Source of the DNA: Lineus longissimus
Lineage: Eukaryota > Nemertea > Pilidiophora > Heteronemertea > Lineidae
NCBI RefSeq assembly: GCF_910592395.1
Contig: NC_088314.1
Location: 14,324,001 to 14,388,000, forward strand
Length of the DNA stretch: 64,000 nt
Direction: 5' to 3'
In this document: positions 1 through 10,456 of the stretch, one piece after another
Numbering within the stretch: the stretch's first letter is position 1
How the letters are laid out: each line of letters begins with the position of its first letter
Notes under the pieces: generated by a model
Database searches by the model: none
Told to the model about the DNA's origin: nothing
Seen by the model: only the letters and a program-made list of their open reading frames with translations
Translations under genes and position numbers: made by a program

Positions 1-945
1 GTAGACTTTTTGGGGCCGTTACCCCAAGGGGACATGGTGCTGGTTGTGGTCGATTATTATAGTCGGTACTATGAACTTGAGGTCATGAAGACTACTACCG
101 CTGAGAAAACTATCAGGGTAATGAGAAACATATTTGCGCGTCACGGATTGCCAATGACTTTGTTTAGCGATAATGGACCGCAGTTCATATCAGATGCATT
201 CAAGGAATACATGGCAGAGTGTGGTATTAGACATCATCTAGTCACTCCTAAATGGCCTCAGGCAAATGGTGAGGTTGAGCGTCAGAATGCGTCTCTTGTA
301 AAGCGCATGAAATTAGCTCAAGCTGAAGGAGGGGACTGGAAACTTGAAGTGTTGAAGTATGTCGCGAGCTACAGGGCTAAAACTCATCCTTCCACTGGGA
401 AGAGCCCTGCTGAACTATTATTTGGTCGGAAAATGCGCACTAAAATTCCGGAAGTTAGACCAGGCATTGGTGACGACCAGGATGTTCGCGATCGGGACTC
501 AGAACAAAAAGGAAAGTCCAAGCTATACGCCGATGACCGCAGGAATGCACGCGAATCAGATATTCAATTAGGCGACTCAGTATTGCTGAGACGAGAACGA
601 CAAGGTAAATTGGATACGCCATTTTACCCACAACCTTACCAGGTTATTGACAAATCGGACAGTAGAGTTACTGTGGAATCGCCACAGGGAGCCAGATATG
701 ATCGTAACACCTCACACATTAAACGATACTATTCGCCTCCGGAGAACAACACACAAGACGTTGAAACTCCATCGTTCGAAACTGACGTCGAATTGGAAAT
801 TCCGGAAATCGTTGAAAATCCGATAACACTCGATAAGAACAATCATGAGGACGACAATAATCAGATGGAAACGCCATCATTCGAATCACGTCCAACTCGG
901 GAACGTAAATTGCCGTCTAAGTTTCAGGACTTTGTTATGGGTTAA
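1..945 (+). CDS. Ty3/gypsy integrase, 3' end of a retroelement polyprotein cut by the window edge
   Basis: The frame is open from base 1 to the TAA at 943-945, so this is the tail of a longer pol polyprotein and not a gene starting at the first ATG. It carries the integrase catalytic core: VDF near the start (first Asp), FSDNGPQF (second Asp), and ANGEVERQN (Glu), in the order and spacing of a DDE retroviral-type integrase. A basic C-terminal part follows, then an acidic tail ending in a short basic stretch (RPTRERKLPSKF), as is common in gypsy elements. Integrase inserts the element cDNA into the host genome. No lesion is visible in the part shown. The matching 3' LTR is proposed at 1685-1819. 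Protease, RT and RNase H would lie left of the window. Confidence 0.93.
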   Translation, partial: VDFLGPLPQGDMVLVVVDYYSRYYELEVMKTTTAEKTIRVMRNIFARHGLPMTLFSDNGPQFISDAFKEYMAECGIRHHLVTPKWPQANGEVERQNASLVKRMKLAQAEGGDWKLEVLKYVASYRAKTHPSTGKSPAELLFGRKMRTKIPEVRPGIGDDQDVRDRDSEQKGKSKLYADDRRNARESDIQLGDSVLLRRERQGKLDTPFYPQPYQVIDKSDSRVTVESPQGARYDRNTSHIKRYYSPPENNTQDVETPSFETDVELEIPEIVENPITLDKNNHEDDNNQMETPSFESRPTRERKLPSKFQDFVMG

Positions 946-1684
946 TTTGAACCTATGAGTGTGAATGCAGATGAGACAAGGTGCAGGCGGAACGTTGTCT
1001 TGATTCATCTGTAGGGGAAGATCTTACTGTCATAATCAGAGACACTTTGGGGGTTGTGAAAATGATGCAAGATGTAGGCGGATCGCTGTTTTGAATCATT
1101 TTCTTCCATGCTGGGCAGGCATGTTTGATTTGATTGTGGGGGTTTGTGTGTCATAGACATAGTGGGCCAAATTCATAAAGGGTGTTTAGCTTAAAACAGC
1201 GTTTAACTACTGAATAGACAGATTCTGGCCCTGATGTGAATCTTCACAGAATATGAATAGGCCCTGAAACTGATTAGAGAGAAGTTGTACATGTCTAACC
1301 CTTAAACACCCTTTATGAATTTGGGCCTATATGTTTACTGGACTTTCTCATGTTGTGTTCGGTGACAGTGATTTCATAGGAGTTGAAGATAGTTGACTTT
1401 CACAGGACAGTGATTTTCTAGTGTGATTTGTTTTAAAGTGAACATTCTAGATTCAATAAGTGATGGATAGCAATAGTGAGAGTTCGGGAGTTCAAACTGT
1501 AGACACTCCATTTATTTGTTCCATAAATTTGAAGTTAAAAGTTGAAGTTTGGTTTATATTTTAAAGCCAGTGGTAAGCAAAATTTGGTGTTTGAAAGAGT
1601 AAAGTGTTAAGGTTAACAGTTGGACTTTCAGACAATAAGTCAGTGAGTAAAGGATTAAGTTTTAATCATAAACAAAAGGAGGGA
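946..1684 (+). other. Non-coding 3' region of gypsy element 1
   Basis: There is no convincing ORF between the integrase stop and the 3' LTR. The stretch holds a MITE-like palindromic insertion (1164-1328) and ends in a purine-rich run (AAAAGGAGGGA) directly before the LTR, which fits a polypurine tract. Confidence 0.6.
1164..1328. mobile_element. Short MITE with about 24-bp terminal inverted repeats
   Basis: The left end (CCAAATTCATAAAGGGTG onward) and the right end (CACCCTTTATGAATTTGG) are near-perfect reverse complements over about 24 bp, enclosing about 165 bp with no ORF. It sits inside the 3' non-coding part of gypsy element 1, so it inserted after that element. I could not fix a target-site duplication and leave the superfamily open. 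Confidence 0.7.
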
Positions 1685-1819
1685 TGTCATGTCCACGGAA
1701 CTGTTGAGTGAGACCGAGTGCTGCCACCTATGTGTTATAATAAAAGTTAGTTATGATATGCCCAACATGGCTTCCCGACTTACTAATATTTCAGTCCTCG
1801 TCAATCGACAGATGTGACA
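1685..1819 (+). repeat. 3' LTR of gypsy element 1 (135 bp)
   Basis: It begins TGTCA and ends TGACA (inverted termini), directly after a purine-rich tract, and contains an AATAAA signal. The partner 5' LTR lies outside the window, so the boundaries rest on termini and context only. Confidence 0.65.
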
Positions 1820-1877
1820 TTCATCATGATGAATTCAAAACTCAGTCTAAATGCAAATGAGCAACCTAAATTGCTGC
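1820..1877. other. Short stretch between the two gypsy elements
   Basis: This is 58 bp of apparently unique sequence. Its last five bases (GCTGC) form the left target-site duplication of the second gypsy element. Confidence 0.6.
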
Positions 1878-2023
1878 TGTTGCGTGTTGTGTCTTCGGCT
1901 GGCCGCACGGCGAGCCTGGAGGTTGTGTTTTGAGGTCAATAAAACTTATAGAGTTCTTCCTGTTTTCGTCCAGATAAATGCACAATTACTCATTGTGGAG
2001 GACCAGAAGTCGGCTCCGCAACA
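1878..2023 (+). repeat. 5' LTR of gypsy element 2 (146 bp)
   Basis: It starts TGTTGCGTG and ends CCGCAACA, giving inverted TGTTG/CAACA termini. It contains AATAAA in mid-LTR. It is identical to the 3' LTR except for one G/T difference (GGAGG versus GGATG). Confidence 0.95.
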
Positions 2024-2245
2024 TGGTGGCAGCGAGGTGAAAAGACTCAAGCTTCCCGAGAAATGATAGACTGTATAATTATTGCGTTAATCTAAAGTAA
2101 TCTGGGTTGAAACCGGTCTCGGAAATCCTGCCGGTAAACTACACGTGTGTGACTGTACTGTGTAGCGTGTACATTGACTCTGTACGATACTGTACACTCG
2201 GGTGTACACTGCCCCTCGAACGACGTTTGTAACTAGAACTTTGAA

Positions 2246-2974
2246 ATGGCACGTCCTGTCCAGGGGATAAGGCCCCCAAACCCTCCTGATTTTAAAGATG
2301 TATCTAGCATCGCAGAGAACTGGAGAATTTTTAGGCAGAAATGGACAAATTATGCCATAATTACAAACTTGGCTGCTCAGGACAGGCCCTATCGTGATGC
2401 CCTGCTACTACACACGATCGGGGACGATGGTCTTCGTATCCACAATGGATTCAAGTTCGATACCCCGGATAATGAGCGGACTGTGGCAGAAATTCTTACG
2501 AAATTCAACATTTATGCTATTGGCGAAGTGAATGAAACCTATGAACGTTTCCTATTCAACCAACGGATGCAAACGGGGGATGAAACATTCGAGTCATTCC
2601 TATCTGACATACGGAATAAAATCAATACCTGTAACTATCATGCTGACTCTGTCGATTCAATTCTCCGGGACCGTATTGTGCTTGGCATACATGACCGCGA
2701 GACACAGAAACTCCTGCTGAGGGAGAGGAATTTAACATTGGAAACGTCTATCAATATCTGCAAGGCGGCAGAAAATGCAACGGTGCAGGGGAAAGCCCTC
2801 GGCACAGACTTAGATGGTACTAGCGCTGCAAGTGTCAAGCGTGTTAAGGACAGAAACTCGTGGCCTAAAAAGCCTCTAGGTGGGGCTACCTCAAAAGTGC
2901 CAGAGGCCCAATATGGGGCAGCTGCAGTTCCGACTAGGGAATGCAAGTTCTGTGGTCGGGAACACCCTATGTGA
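2246..2974 (+). CDS. Gypsy gag (nucleocapsid/capsid), interrupted by in-frame TGA
   Basis: Gag packages the element RNA. The 242-residue ORF starts at an ATG about 220 bases after the 5' LTR. It has the tryptophan-containing capsid N-terminal region typical of gypsy gag (ENWRIFRQKW) and ends inside a CCHC-type zinc knuckle (CKFCGREH). The TGA at 2972-2974 falls between the knuckle His and its last Cys. The same frame then continues through the rest of that knuckle, a second knuckle (CSQCHGENHFRAKC) and straight into protease. Splitting the knuckle makes a programmed gag/pol readthrough site unlikely, and a CGA-to-TGA change at a CpG is the simpler reading. Readthrough is not excluded. Confidence 0.88.
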   Translation: MARPVQGIRPPNPPDFKDVSSIAENWRIFRQKWTNYAIITNLAAQDRPYRDALLLHTIGDDGLRIHNGFKFDTPDNERTVAEILTKFNIYAIGEVNETYERFLFNQRMQTGDETFESFLSDIRNKINTCNYHADSVDSILRDRIVLGIHDRETQKLLLRERNLTLETSINICKAAENATVQGKALGTDLDGTSAASVKRVKDRNSWPKKPLGGATSKVPEAQYGAAAVPTRECKFCGREHPM

Positions 2975-5809
2975 AAAACGGATTGCCCTGCCTGGGGCAA
3001 AACGTGCAGTCAGTGTCATGGCGAGAATCACTTCCGGGCAAAATGCAAAAAACCTGGTGTGCTCAAAATGGTTAGTGCTGATGCTGATGATGATGATGAA
3101 AATGACGATTATTGGATGGCCAATGTCATGACTGGTAAACGCAAACGAGATATTCTTACCGCCAAAATGGAGGTCAATGGAACTCACCTCCACTTTCAAC
3201 TGGATAGTGGGGCTGAAGTTAACACCTTTTGCCAGAGGTTCGTAAAAAAGGAACAGGTAAAAGACACCCCCCAGCGGCTCGTGATGTGGAACAACACGAA
3301 GGTACAGCCACTAGGGGAAACCACACTACTGGTCATAAACGTTCGCAATAAGCTACGATATCTGGTGAAATTTGTGGTGGTGCCTAACAGTCTCAGTTGT
3401 TTGTTAGGCCTCGATACCATTCGCGCGATGGAACTCATTACCGTCAATGCTGACAAATTTATTGCACAAGTAAAGAAACAGGAACTTGGTGATCTAGGTG
3501 AGGCACATCTGTGTGTGGACACGGACGTCAAGCCACGTGCTTTGCCTTGCAAGAACGTACCCGTCGCTATAAATGGGGATGTAAAGCTTGAACTTGAGCG
3601 TTTAGTGGAGATGGGTGTCCTCCAGGGGGTTACTGAACCTACGCCATGGGTTAGTCAAATGGCAGTTGTTCGGAAACCCAATGGAAAACTTAGAATCTGT
3701 ATTGACCCTCAGGCATTGAACGTTGCCCTAATGAGGGAACATTACAAGTTACCTACTGTTGATGATGTGTTACCCATGCTTCATGACGCAAAAGTGTTCA
3801 GCAAATTAGATGTCAAAAATGCATTCTGGCACATTAGGTTAGATGAGGCGTCTAGCTTACTAACTACGATGATTACTCCATTTGGACGTTTCCGCTGGAC
3901 TCGTCTTCCTTTTGGGCTCAAAGTATCCAGTGAAATCTTCCAGCGCAAACTTACAGAAGCTCTCAGCGGACTTGACGGTGTTTTTACGATTGCGGATGAT
4001 ATCATAGCTGCTGGGTGTGGCAAAACGAAGAGTGCTGCACTCGAGGACAATGACTCTAAGCTTGAAAAGTTGTATCAGAGATGTGATGAGCGTCACATCA
4101 TCTTGAATAATGATAAAAAGGAAGTAGGCAAACCAGAAATTAGATTTCATGGACACCTTTTTACAGAGGAGGGTGTTAAAGCAGATGACTCAAAAGTGGA
4201 GGCAATCATGAGGATGCCTAACCCCACTGATCTTCCAGGTGTAAAACGTTTCTGTGGCATGGTTCAGTACATGGCACGATTTTTACCTAACTTATCCGCT
4301 GATCTTGAACCTATACGCGCCCTCACCCGCAAAGAGACCGCGTGGAACTGGTCGGGTGATTGTGACAAGGCTATGGACACTGTAAAGAAGAAACTGTCAG
4401 AGACTCCAGTTTTAGCCTATTTCGATACCAACAAGGATGTCATGCTACAGGTTGATAGTAGCAAGGATGGTGTTGGTGCGGTACTCCTACAGGATGGCCG
4501 ACCTGTGGAGTATGCGTCACGCTCGCTGTCCTCGGCAGAGCGAAACTGGGCGCAAATCGAAAAGGAGCTGCTTGCCGTGGTGTATGGTCTGGAAAGATTC
4601 GATCAATATACTTATGGGACCAAGGTGGTCGTAGAAAATGATCACAAACCTCTCTATTCGATTCTTCGCAAGCCACTCAGCCAAGCCCCAAAGCGTCTGC
4701 AAGCGCTGATGATGCGAATTCATCGATATGACGTTGATTTTCGTTTTCTGAAAGGTTCAGAGTTGATAATTGCAGACACGCTGAGCCGAGCATATCTGGA
4801 TGTGCCAGATACCACAACCCGCATATTAAACGTGAACTCTGCCTATACCATGTCTGATGCCAGACTTGAGGAAGTTCGCAAAGCTACAGACAATGACAAT
4901 GCTCTAAAAACCCTTGAATCCCTGATTCTGAAGGGGTGGTCAGAGTATAAACACTTGGTACCTTCAGACGTGAGGGTATACTTTGACTTCAGAGACACTC
5001 TTAGTTGTGACAACGGGATCATCTTAAAAGGCGAGGCTATTCTCATTCCTAGTTCACTCAGGCAGGATATCAAACAGCGTTTGCATTCAGCACATCTTGG
5101 CTATAATAGCATGGTAAGGCGTGCTCGTCGTCTCGTATTCTGGCCTGGTCTCGCTCAGGACATAAAACAGTTGGTGGCCTCATGTGAGCCGTGTCAGGCG
5201 CTGAGGGCCATAAACCCCAAGGAACCGTTGTTACCTCAAGATGATGGACGAGGCCCCTGGGATAAAGTGGCCAGTGACATCTTTGAAATCGAAGGACAGC
5301 GATATCTGGTCACCATTGACTGTTACTCCAACTTTTTGGAAGTTGATCCTTTGCCGTCTATGACTAGTGGTCGTGTGATTGCGATACTAAAGAAACATTT
5401 CTCGCGCTACGGCATTCCGAGGATTCTCATAACTGATCCGGGATCTCAACTTACGTCCAGTGATTTTCGAGAGTTTACCAAGAACTGGGGAATCACTCAT
5501 GTGGAAAGTTCACCGGGGCACCATAGTGCTAATGGCAAGGCGGAGGCGGCCGTTAAAGTCGCTAAACACCTGTTGATCAAAACTCGCAAATGTGGGACTG
5601 ACCCAAATTTGGCATTACTCGAGTTGCGCAATACTCCTAGGGAAGACACCGGTCGTAGTCCTGCGGAGATGTTGTTTGGCCATTCTACTCGTTCAGTGAT
5701 TCCGTATATTCAGCAAAAGCCTAGTGGTGGAGATTCAGTTTCTCTAAATCCGAGGAGGGAAAGACGGAAGGAGCGAATGAGACAGTCTCATGATAAAAAA
5801 AGCATGTGA
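2975..5809 (+). CDS. Gypsy pol: second zinc knuckle, protease, RT, RNase H, integrase
   Basis: This lies in the same frame as gag and is open from after the TGA at 2972 to the stop at 5807. Order of domains: second knuckle; aspartic protease (LDSGAEVNTF); reverse transcriptase with the catalytic box FTIADDIIAAG, an Ala in place of the common Tyr/Val before DD, as seen in some invertebrate gypsy lineages; RNase H (VDSSKDGVGAVLLQDG); the H2C2 integrase finger (HSAHLGY to CEPCQ); and the DDE core (TIDCYSNF, ITDPGSQL, ANGKAEAAVK). The second Asp box reads DPG instead of the usual DNG. The start is set by continuity with gag, because there is no convincing ATG for a separate pol. Confidence 0.93.
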   Translation, partial: KTDCPAWGKTCSQCHGENHFRAKCKKPGVLKMVSADADDDDENDDYWMANVMTGKRKRDILTAKMEVNGTHLHFQLDSGAEVNTFCQRFVKKEQVKDTPQRLVMWNNTKVQPLGETTLLVINVRNKLRYLVKFVVVPNSLSCLLGLDTIRAMELITVNADKFIAQVKKQELGDLGEAHLCVDTDVKPRALPCKNVPVAINGDVKLELERLVEMGVLQGVTEPTPWVSQMAVVRKPNGKLRICIDPQALNVALMREHYKLPTVDDVLPMLHDAKVFSKLDVKNAFWHIRLDEASSLLTTMITPFGRFRWTRLPFGLKVSSEIFQRKLTEALSGLDGVFTIADDIIAAGCGKTKSAALEDNDSKLEKLYQRCDERHIILNNDKKEVGKPEIRFHGHLFTEEGVKADDSKVEAIMRMPNPTDLPGVKRFCGMVQYMARFLPNLSADLEPIRALTRKETAWNWSGDCDKAMDTVKKKLSETPVLAYFDTNKDVMLQVDSSKDGVGAVLLQDGRPVEYASRSLSSAERNWAQIEKELLAVVYGLERFDQYTYGTKVVVENDHKPLYSILRKPLSQAPKRLQALMMRIHRYDVDFRFLKGSELIIADTLSRAYLDVPDTTTRILNVNSAYTMSDARLEEVRKATDNDNALKTLESLILKGWSEYKHLVPSDVRVYFDFRDTLSCDNGIILKGEAILIPSSLRQDIKQRLHSAHLGYNSMVRRARRLVFWPGLAQDIKQLVASCEPCQALRAINPKEPLLPQDDGRGPWDKVASDIFEIEGQRYLVTIDCYSNFLEVDPLPSMTSGRVIAILKKHFSRYGIPRILITDPGSQLTSSDFREFTKNWGITHVESSPGHHSANGKAEAAVKVAKHLLIKTRKCGTDPNLALLELRNTPREDTGRSPAEMLFGHSTRSVIPYIQQKPSGGDSVSLNPRRERRKERMRQSHDKKSM

Positions 5810-6271
5810 ATTACGTAGGCTCCCAGTTGGGCAAGTCGTGTATTTTGAGTACAGGGAAAGAGAGCGTTGGATTCTGGGTACAATAGTGGGCATACTTGGG
5901 AATCGCACTTAAGAAGTTGAGGGGAGAACCGGTGGTAAATATCGGAGAAATAGGGTACAAATGCGGCCTACTGCGGTAAAATTGCCATTACGACCAAGTG
6001 GTCTTCACAATCCAAATGGTCCTTTTCCTAATGCTCCACAACAGGTGTTGGATTGCCAGAGAGCACTCCTGATAATTTGCCTCAAAATCAAAGTGTCAAT
6101 CATGCTCCACAAAATGCCACTCCGCCGGTTGTTGAAAACTCTTCTCTAGACTATAATCATGGCCAATTGTCTGGTCCGAAGCCGACGGACACTGTGCCTA
6201 CTCCTCCAAGACGCACAAGCACTAGAATCCATGTTGCGCCACAATATTTGAAAGACTATGTGAGAAAATAG
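5810..6271 (+). pseudogene. Broken C-terminal part of gypsy integrase
   Basis: After the stop at 5807 the integrase C-terminal domain is still recognisable in another frame (LPVGQVVYFEYRERERW), which implies a one-base change in or near the A run at about 5794-5800. That frame then meets a TAA near 5909. The last part (about 6053-6271) is again open and ends in a basic tail (RTSTRIHVAPQYLKDYVRK) like the end of gypsy polyproteins. So the copy carries at least two lesions here in addition to the gag stop. Confidence 0.75.
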
Positions 6272-6603
6272 ACCCTGTTCAGGATTATGATGTTTGAATC
6301 TGACTCCAAAACATACCCGTTTTTATGAACAGTCTGGAGTTGACATTGTCTCTATTATTGTTGTGTCACTGTGTTTGTGAGCTTGGAGGCAAGTGCGTCA
6401 AAAGTTTTCATAGTTATATTTGCAGTTGACAGCATATAAGTGTAATTAGCCCGTTAGTTTTAGAGGATTCATCAAAGGTGTATTTTGGTAGCGTTTTAAG
6501 TTTATAGTTAACACAAGTTGGTTTTGGTTGCTAATAAGTTGTACCTGTCGAGTGTTTGTGTAATCGCGTTCGAGATTATTCTTATTATCTTAAGAAGGGG
6601 GGA

Positions 6604-6749
6604 TGTTGCGTGTTGTGTCTTCGGCTGGCCGCACGGCGAGCCTGGATGTTGTGTTTTGAGGTCAATAAAACTTATAGAGTTCTTCCTGTTTTCGTCCAGA
6701 TAAATGCACAATTACTCATTGTGGAGGACCAGAAGTCGGCTCCGCAACA
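6604..6749 (+). repeat. 3' LTR of gypsy element 2 (146 bp)
   Basis: It is the same as the 5' LTR except for one base. It is preceded by the polypurine tract ending at 6603 and followed by the GCTGC target duplication. Confidence 0.95.
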
Positions 6750-7484
6750 GCTGCTACATGCAATTTTTATTGCATGCAACAATAATAGCTCATTTGCGGT
6801 GGTAATCGCAAGTATATGTACGTGCGACAAGAATTGGTAATCGATTGATATCAAACCAAGCGATTATCGGTTTTACCTGTACACAAGAGATATTTTTGTT
6901 GCACATTGCAGTGATCATCTGGTTACAGGGATATGTTGCAGTGATCATAAAATGGCTTACATCGAGGCGCTCTAGGTACGTAAATCCGGAGGACTGGCTA
7001 AGATCTTTTTGTTTTCTGAGTGACCCTCCTTGGAGTTATGTAACGTTCATCAGCCAGAAAATAATAAATGTTTGGTTTCTGTATCAGATAAAGAACAATT
7101 CATTGTAAGATTTGCAAAATGTTAACCTCTCTACTGTTAAAAACCTCTGAAACAATTAAAAACTGCTGTCCTCACTGTCATTTTTGTCGATAAAAAACAC
7201 AAAAGTAATGTATTATTATCCCTTTCACACAATAATCATGACACATTACCTCTATGAAAATTTGTATGTCTTTGTGTTGTATGTAAACACAAATCAACAA
7301 GAATAAAATTGTTACTTTATAAATCAATACAATAGAAGTTTCTTAGAATTGGGATGGAATCACACATATGCAATAATCACATGACATTGCTTAAAAATCC
7401 ATAAAACATTACTGTAAAACCATAAAACTTCTGCAAGCCTTTATTTATATGAACATCAAACCAGAAAAAAATCTAATGTATATC
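6750..7484. other. AT-rich intergenic DNA, no feature seen
   Basis: Low-complexity AT-rich sequence. The short ORFs present have no recognisable motif. Confidence 0.5.
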
Positions 7485-8212
7485 AAAGGGGGACTATAGG
7501 CAGGAGCAGGGCGGTAACTTTTGGTGACTTATACACACAGTAAGTGCACAATGTCATTTTGATTCACCACTAAATATATCTGCGTACAAGCATAATAAAT
7601 TTTGTCGGACTGAGAGATGGGAGAGACCCTTATTGGTGACGTTATCTTGCCTGTACCACTACAGATACTCTGTGACGAAGGCATATACTTTTTACAATAA
7701 AAAATGCTCTATACATGCAATTGAAGAACCATGCCGTCCCGAGCTTGGACTGCGATATGGACCATTCTTGAAAACTCAATGAGGAAGGTGTGCTCATTAG
7801 CATACTCTATTATCAGCCCCTGCTCGAGGTAATCTTGTGCAGTGTTGCTTCTGCCCGCATACATCGTGCTGGAAAACGTCTCGTACAAAGAATGTAAAAT
7901 TACCATTGCAGAGACTCTGTGAGGTAGGCATATATTTTTTACAATTAAAAATGCTCTCAAAAGACGATATGGAATGATTTTTTATTAACATTTCCTTCTA
8001 ATTATCACTTTACGTCAATAGGTCGGCGTCAGGTCGCGTGCTTTTCTTTCCTTGTGACAATATACAGCAAAATAGTTACAACCCCACAATTGCGCTATAA
8101 GTCCATAATGAGGCCACGGTGACCCGTTATAAATGTGTCGCCAGCTTCGCTATTTTGCTGCTACGCGGCGCGTTGTGTCCTTGCGTCTAGCTGCTGCCTA
8201 TAGAGTCCCTTT
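7485..8212. mobile_element. TIR element of about 730 bp (family also at 55750)
   Basis: The left end AAAGGGGGACTATAGGCAG matches the reverse complement of the right end (CTGCCTATAGAGTCCCTTT). A second stretch with the same ends and almost the same length lies at 55750-56479, and a part copy at about 18957-19146. All share an inner block resembling AGGGGTCTCTCCCATC on one strand or the other. No transposase is visible, so it is a non-autonomous element of unassigned superfamily. Confidence 0.65.
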
Positions 8213-9282
8213 AAATTTCAGCAGTATGAATGATACATGTATTTAGTCTATCATCAATTACAAAAGAGCCAATTTGCCACCTTTTAACGTTGTAAAAATG
8301 TCCCGGCTTGCAGTATTACACTATTTACAATAATGTAAACTTGGAAATATTCACAGCAATTTTATTTTGTGGTTTTCTGAAACTTTGGCATACTTTTAAT
8401 TAAGCATTTCAACTTGTAGCAATTGCAAAGAATTAAAGCCTCATGATGTTCAGGACAGTTATCACCAAAAAGAACACGAAGCAATGCTGTGATTTAACCT
8501 AGTTTGTTCTAATTTGATTTAAGAAACTTGGCATTGAAAAGAGAGAGATGGGGAGACTTGACATTTGAAAAGCAAAACCTCTCTTTCCCTGAGAGCAATC
8601 ATCAAATGAGATCTATTTATTGGTCTAAAATCTATCATACTGTAAGTCTGTTTCACCAGTGACAATAAAATGTATTGTACAGGCATTCATTTGCACTAAC
8701 TTTAGAAGCACTATCAATACACGCCTAGGCCTGAGGTTGTTCAGGTGTGACAACTTTTTTTCAACCCAATTTTATTTTTAATTTTATAAGTATGTTTGTG
8801 AAAATGGGGACATCTGGTAAAGTAGTGAGTATTTCTTAAATGAGCACATCTCTTATCGAATGAAATCCGAGATTTGGGCAAATCAATCAAGAAACAAAAT
8901 TAAATCATTCTAAAAATAGAATACAACAGTATAGTTGGCGCTAGGTGACGATAGAAGTAGGCTATTACAGCACTGAACAATAGTGGCTTTGACAAGTGGT
9001 ATAGCTTGAGGATGCAGCTCTTCTTGACTTCTTGTTACATAGAATTTTAAGTTAATTTACAATTTACAACTATTTTATGTAAACAGTGAGGAACACAATG
9101 CTCACCAAGATCACAGTTGCTTTGTACAGCAGAAATACGAATTACAAAATACCCGCTTCTTGAACTTTGGCAGCAGCCGAGCAGAAAACTGCTCTATATT
9201 GTTAACCATTGGGTTTGTGTACCAAAGATCCTAATCGGGAATCAATTATGTTATTTCCAATTTGACACAAATCTTGGCAGTC
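8213..9282. other. Intergenic DNA, no feature seen
   Basis: No supported ORF, RNA gene or repeat boundary. Several AATAAA-like signals occur on the minus strand, but I cannot tie one to the SSUH2-like transcript. Confidence 0.5.
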
Positions 9283-10088
9283 AACATACAGAACAACCTC
9301 TCTATTGCGGACACCCATAGGACTGGGCCCAGGTTTCCGCAATAGAGAGGTGTCCGCAATGGAGAGGTTATGCCAAATCGTCCGATAGGTGGATTTGAAG
9401 TTCCCGCCTTGCAGGTCTTGGTTTTCTCTGTGTCGACATTTAACGTAGAAACTTTGAACCTGTTGGCTGATCGGTCTTTGCTTGTGATGTTGCGTTGAAT
9501 GACGTGAGCTACTTTGGAACTCAGAGAGTGAATAATCTCTCTAGTAAAAAGTGCCCCTTTTATTGCAAAATCTCCGAGACATGTCATAATGTGTGAAAAA
9601 ACACCATAATTTCTGTCCATCAGCCACCTTTGATTAATAATTAATTTTTTCTAAATTCTCCACTCATGCATATTCGCCGCAACACTGACAAAACCGCCTG
9701 TATTTATGAGTGTCCGTTGACACAATAGGCCTATATGATTAGTTGAAAAGATGAGTAAACAAATGCTGCGGCTTAATTAGGATACAAAAACACAATGCCA
9801 TGGGGTAATTACGTTGATTAATTACGCAAATATCACACCTGTCAGGCCTACTTGACTCGCCAAGTACACGCGGGAAACCATTGTTTTTGCCTACTGTCCG
9901 TAATTGGGAGGGAATTGGACCAAAAATTGGCCATCGCCCTGTCCGCAATTCGGAGTAGAGAGGTGTCCACCGTACAGAGGTTTTTGTTATTGGAAATGAC
10001 TTAGAAAAAATCGGGACTTGCCGGACGTGTCCGTAATGTAGAGGTGTCCGCCTGGCAGAGGTGTCCTCTAAGGGAGGTTCTACTGTAC
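9283..10088. mobile_element. TIR repeat of the 'AGTAGAACCTC' family
   Basis: The left end (AACCTCTCTATTGCGGACAC) and right end (AGGTGTCCTCTAAGGGAGGTT, then CTACTGTA) are inverted relatives. The inside contains several more copies of 'tccgcaat...gagaggtgtcc'. Related copies lie at 25054-25211 and inside 55847-56100. A diverged 35-bp direct repeat (ATTTGACACAAATCTTGG type) stands on both sides (9259 and 10151). Confidence 0.6.
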
Positions 10089-10456
10089 AGTTAAACCAAA
10101 AAAGTATGAGCCAGGCATGCTGCAAAACTAAAATCTTGTAAATGTGTAGAAATTTGACACAAAATCTTGGTAGTCAACAGACAGTTGCAAAACTAAAATC
10201 TTGTAAAAAGTCTAGGAATGGTAGGCTAAACCAAACTGATGAGGATTTAGGGTGATTTTGAAAGTTCTAGTTGCTGCAAGATTTATATTTTGATAAAACG
10301 TAGTTACAGGTTGATGGATATAAGATGAAGAGGGGAAGTGGTGAATGTTACTGCCAATCATAACAGATGTGTAGAGGATGGACCATGAATACATTACATA
10401 TTCTCAATCTCCAATGAGACAGTTAACATCCAAGCAGATGAAGAGAATGCAAAGTC
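10089..10456 (-). other. Probable 3' UTR of the SSUH2-like gene
   Basis: It follows the stop at 10457-10459 on the minus strand. It contains a short tandem duplication (TTGCAAAACTAAAATCTTGT at about 10120 and 10182). No canonical AATAAA is seen in this stretch, so the transcript end is not located. Confidence 0.4.

Larger units (their letters stand above)
1878..6749 (+). mobile_element. Nearly complete Ty3/gypsy LTR retrotransposon (4.87 kb)
   Basis: Two 146-bp LTRs (1878-2023 and 6604-6749) differ at one visible position. They are flanked by the 5-bp direct repeat GCTGC (1873-1877 and 6750-6754), which shows a recent, complete insertion. Directly after the 5' LTR comes TGGTGGCAGCGAGG, the expected primer-binding-site position. 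A polypurine tract (AAGAAGGGGGGA type) ends at 6603. Inside are gag and pol in one frame, with protease, RT, RNase H, H2C2 and integrase in gypsy order. The copy is damaged: an in-frame TGA inside the gag zinc knuckle (2972), a frame change near an A run at about 5794-5800, and a further stop near 5909. The almost identical LTRs indicate the copy is young despite these lesions, or that it was mobilised in trans. Confidence 0.93.

Noticed and set aside
9246-10125. Minus-strand ORFs of 124 and 128 residues
   Set aside because: They only translate the 'AGTAGAACCTC' repeat.
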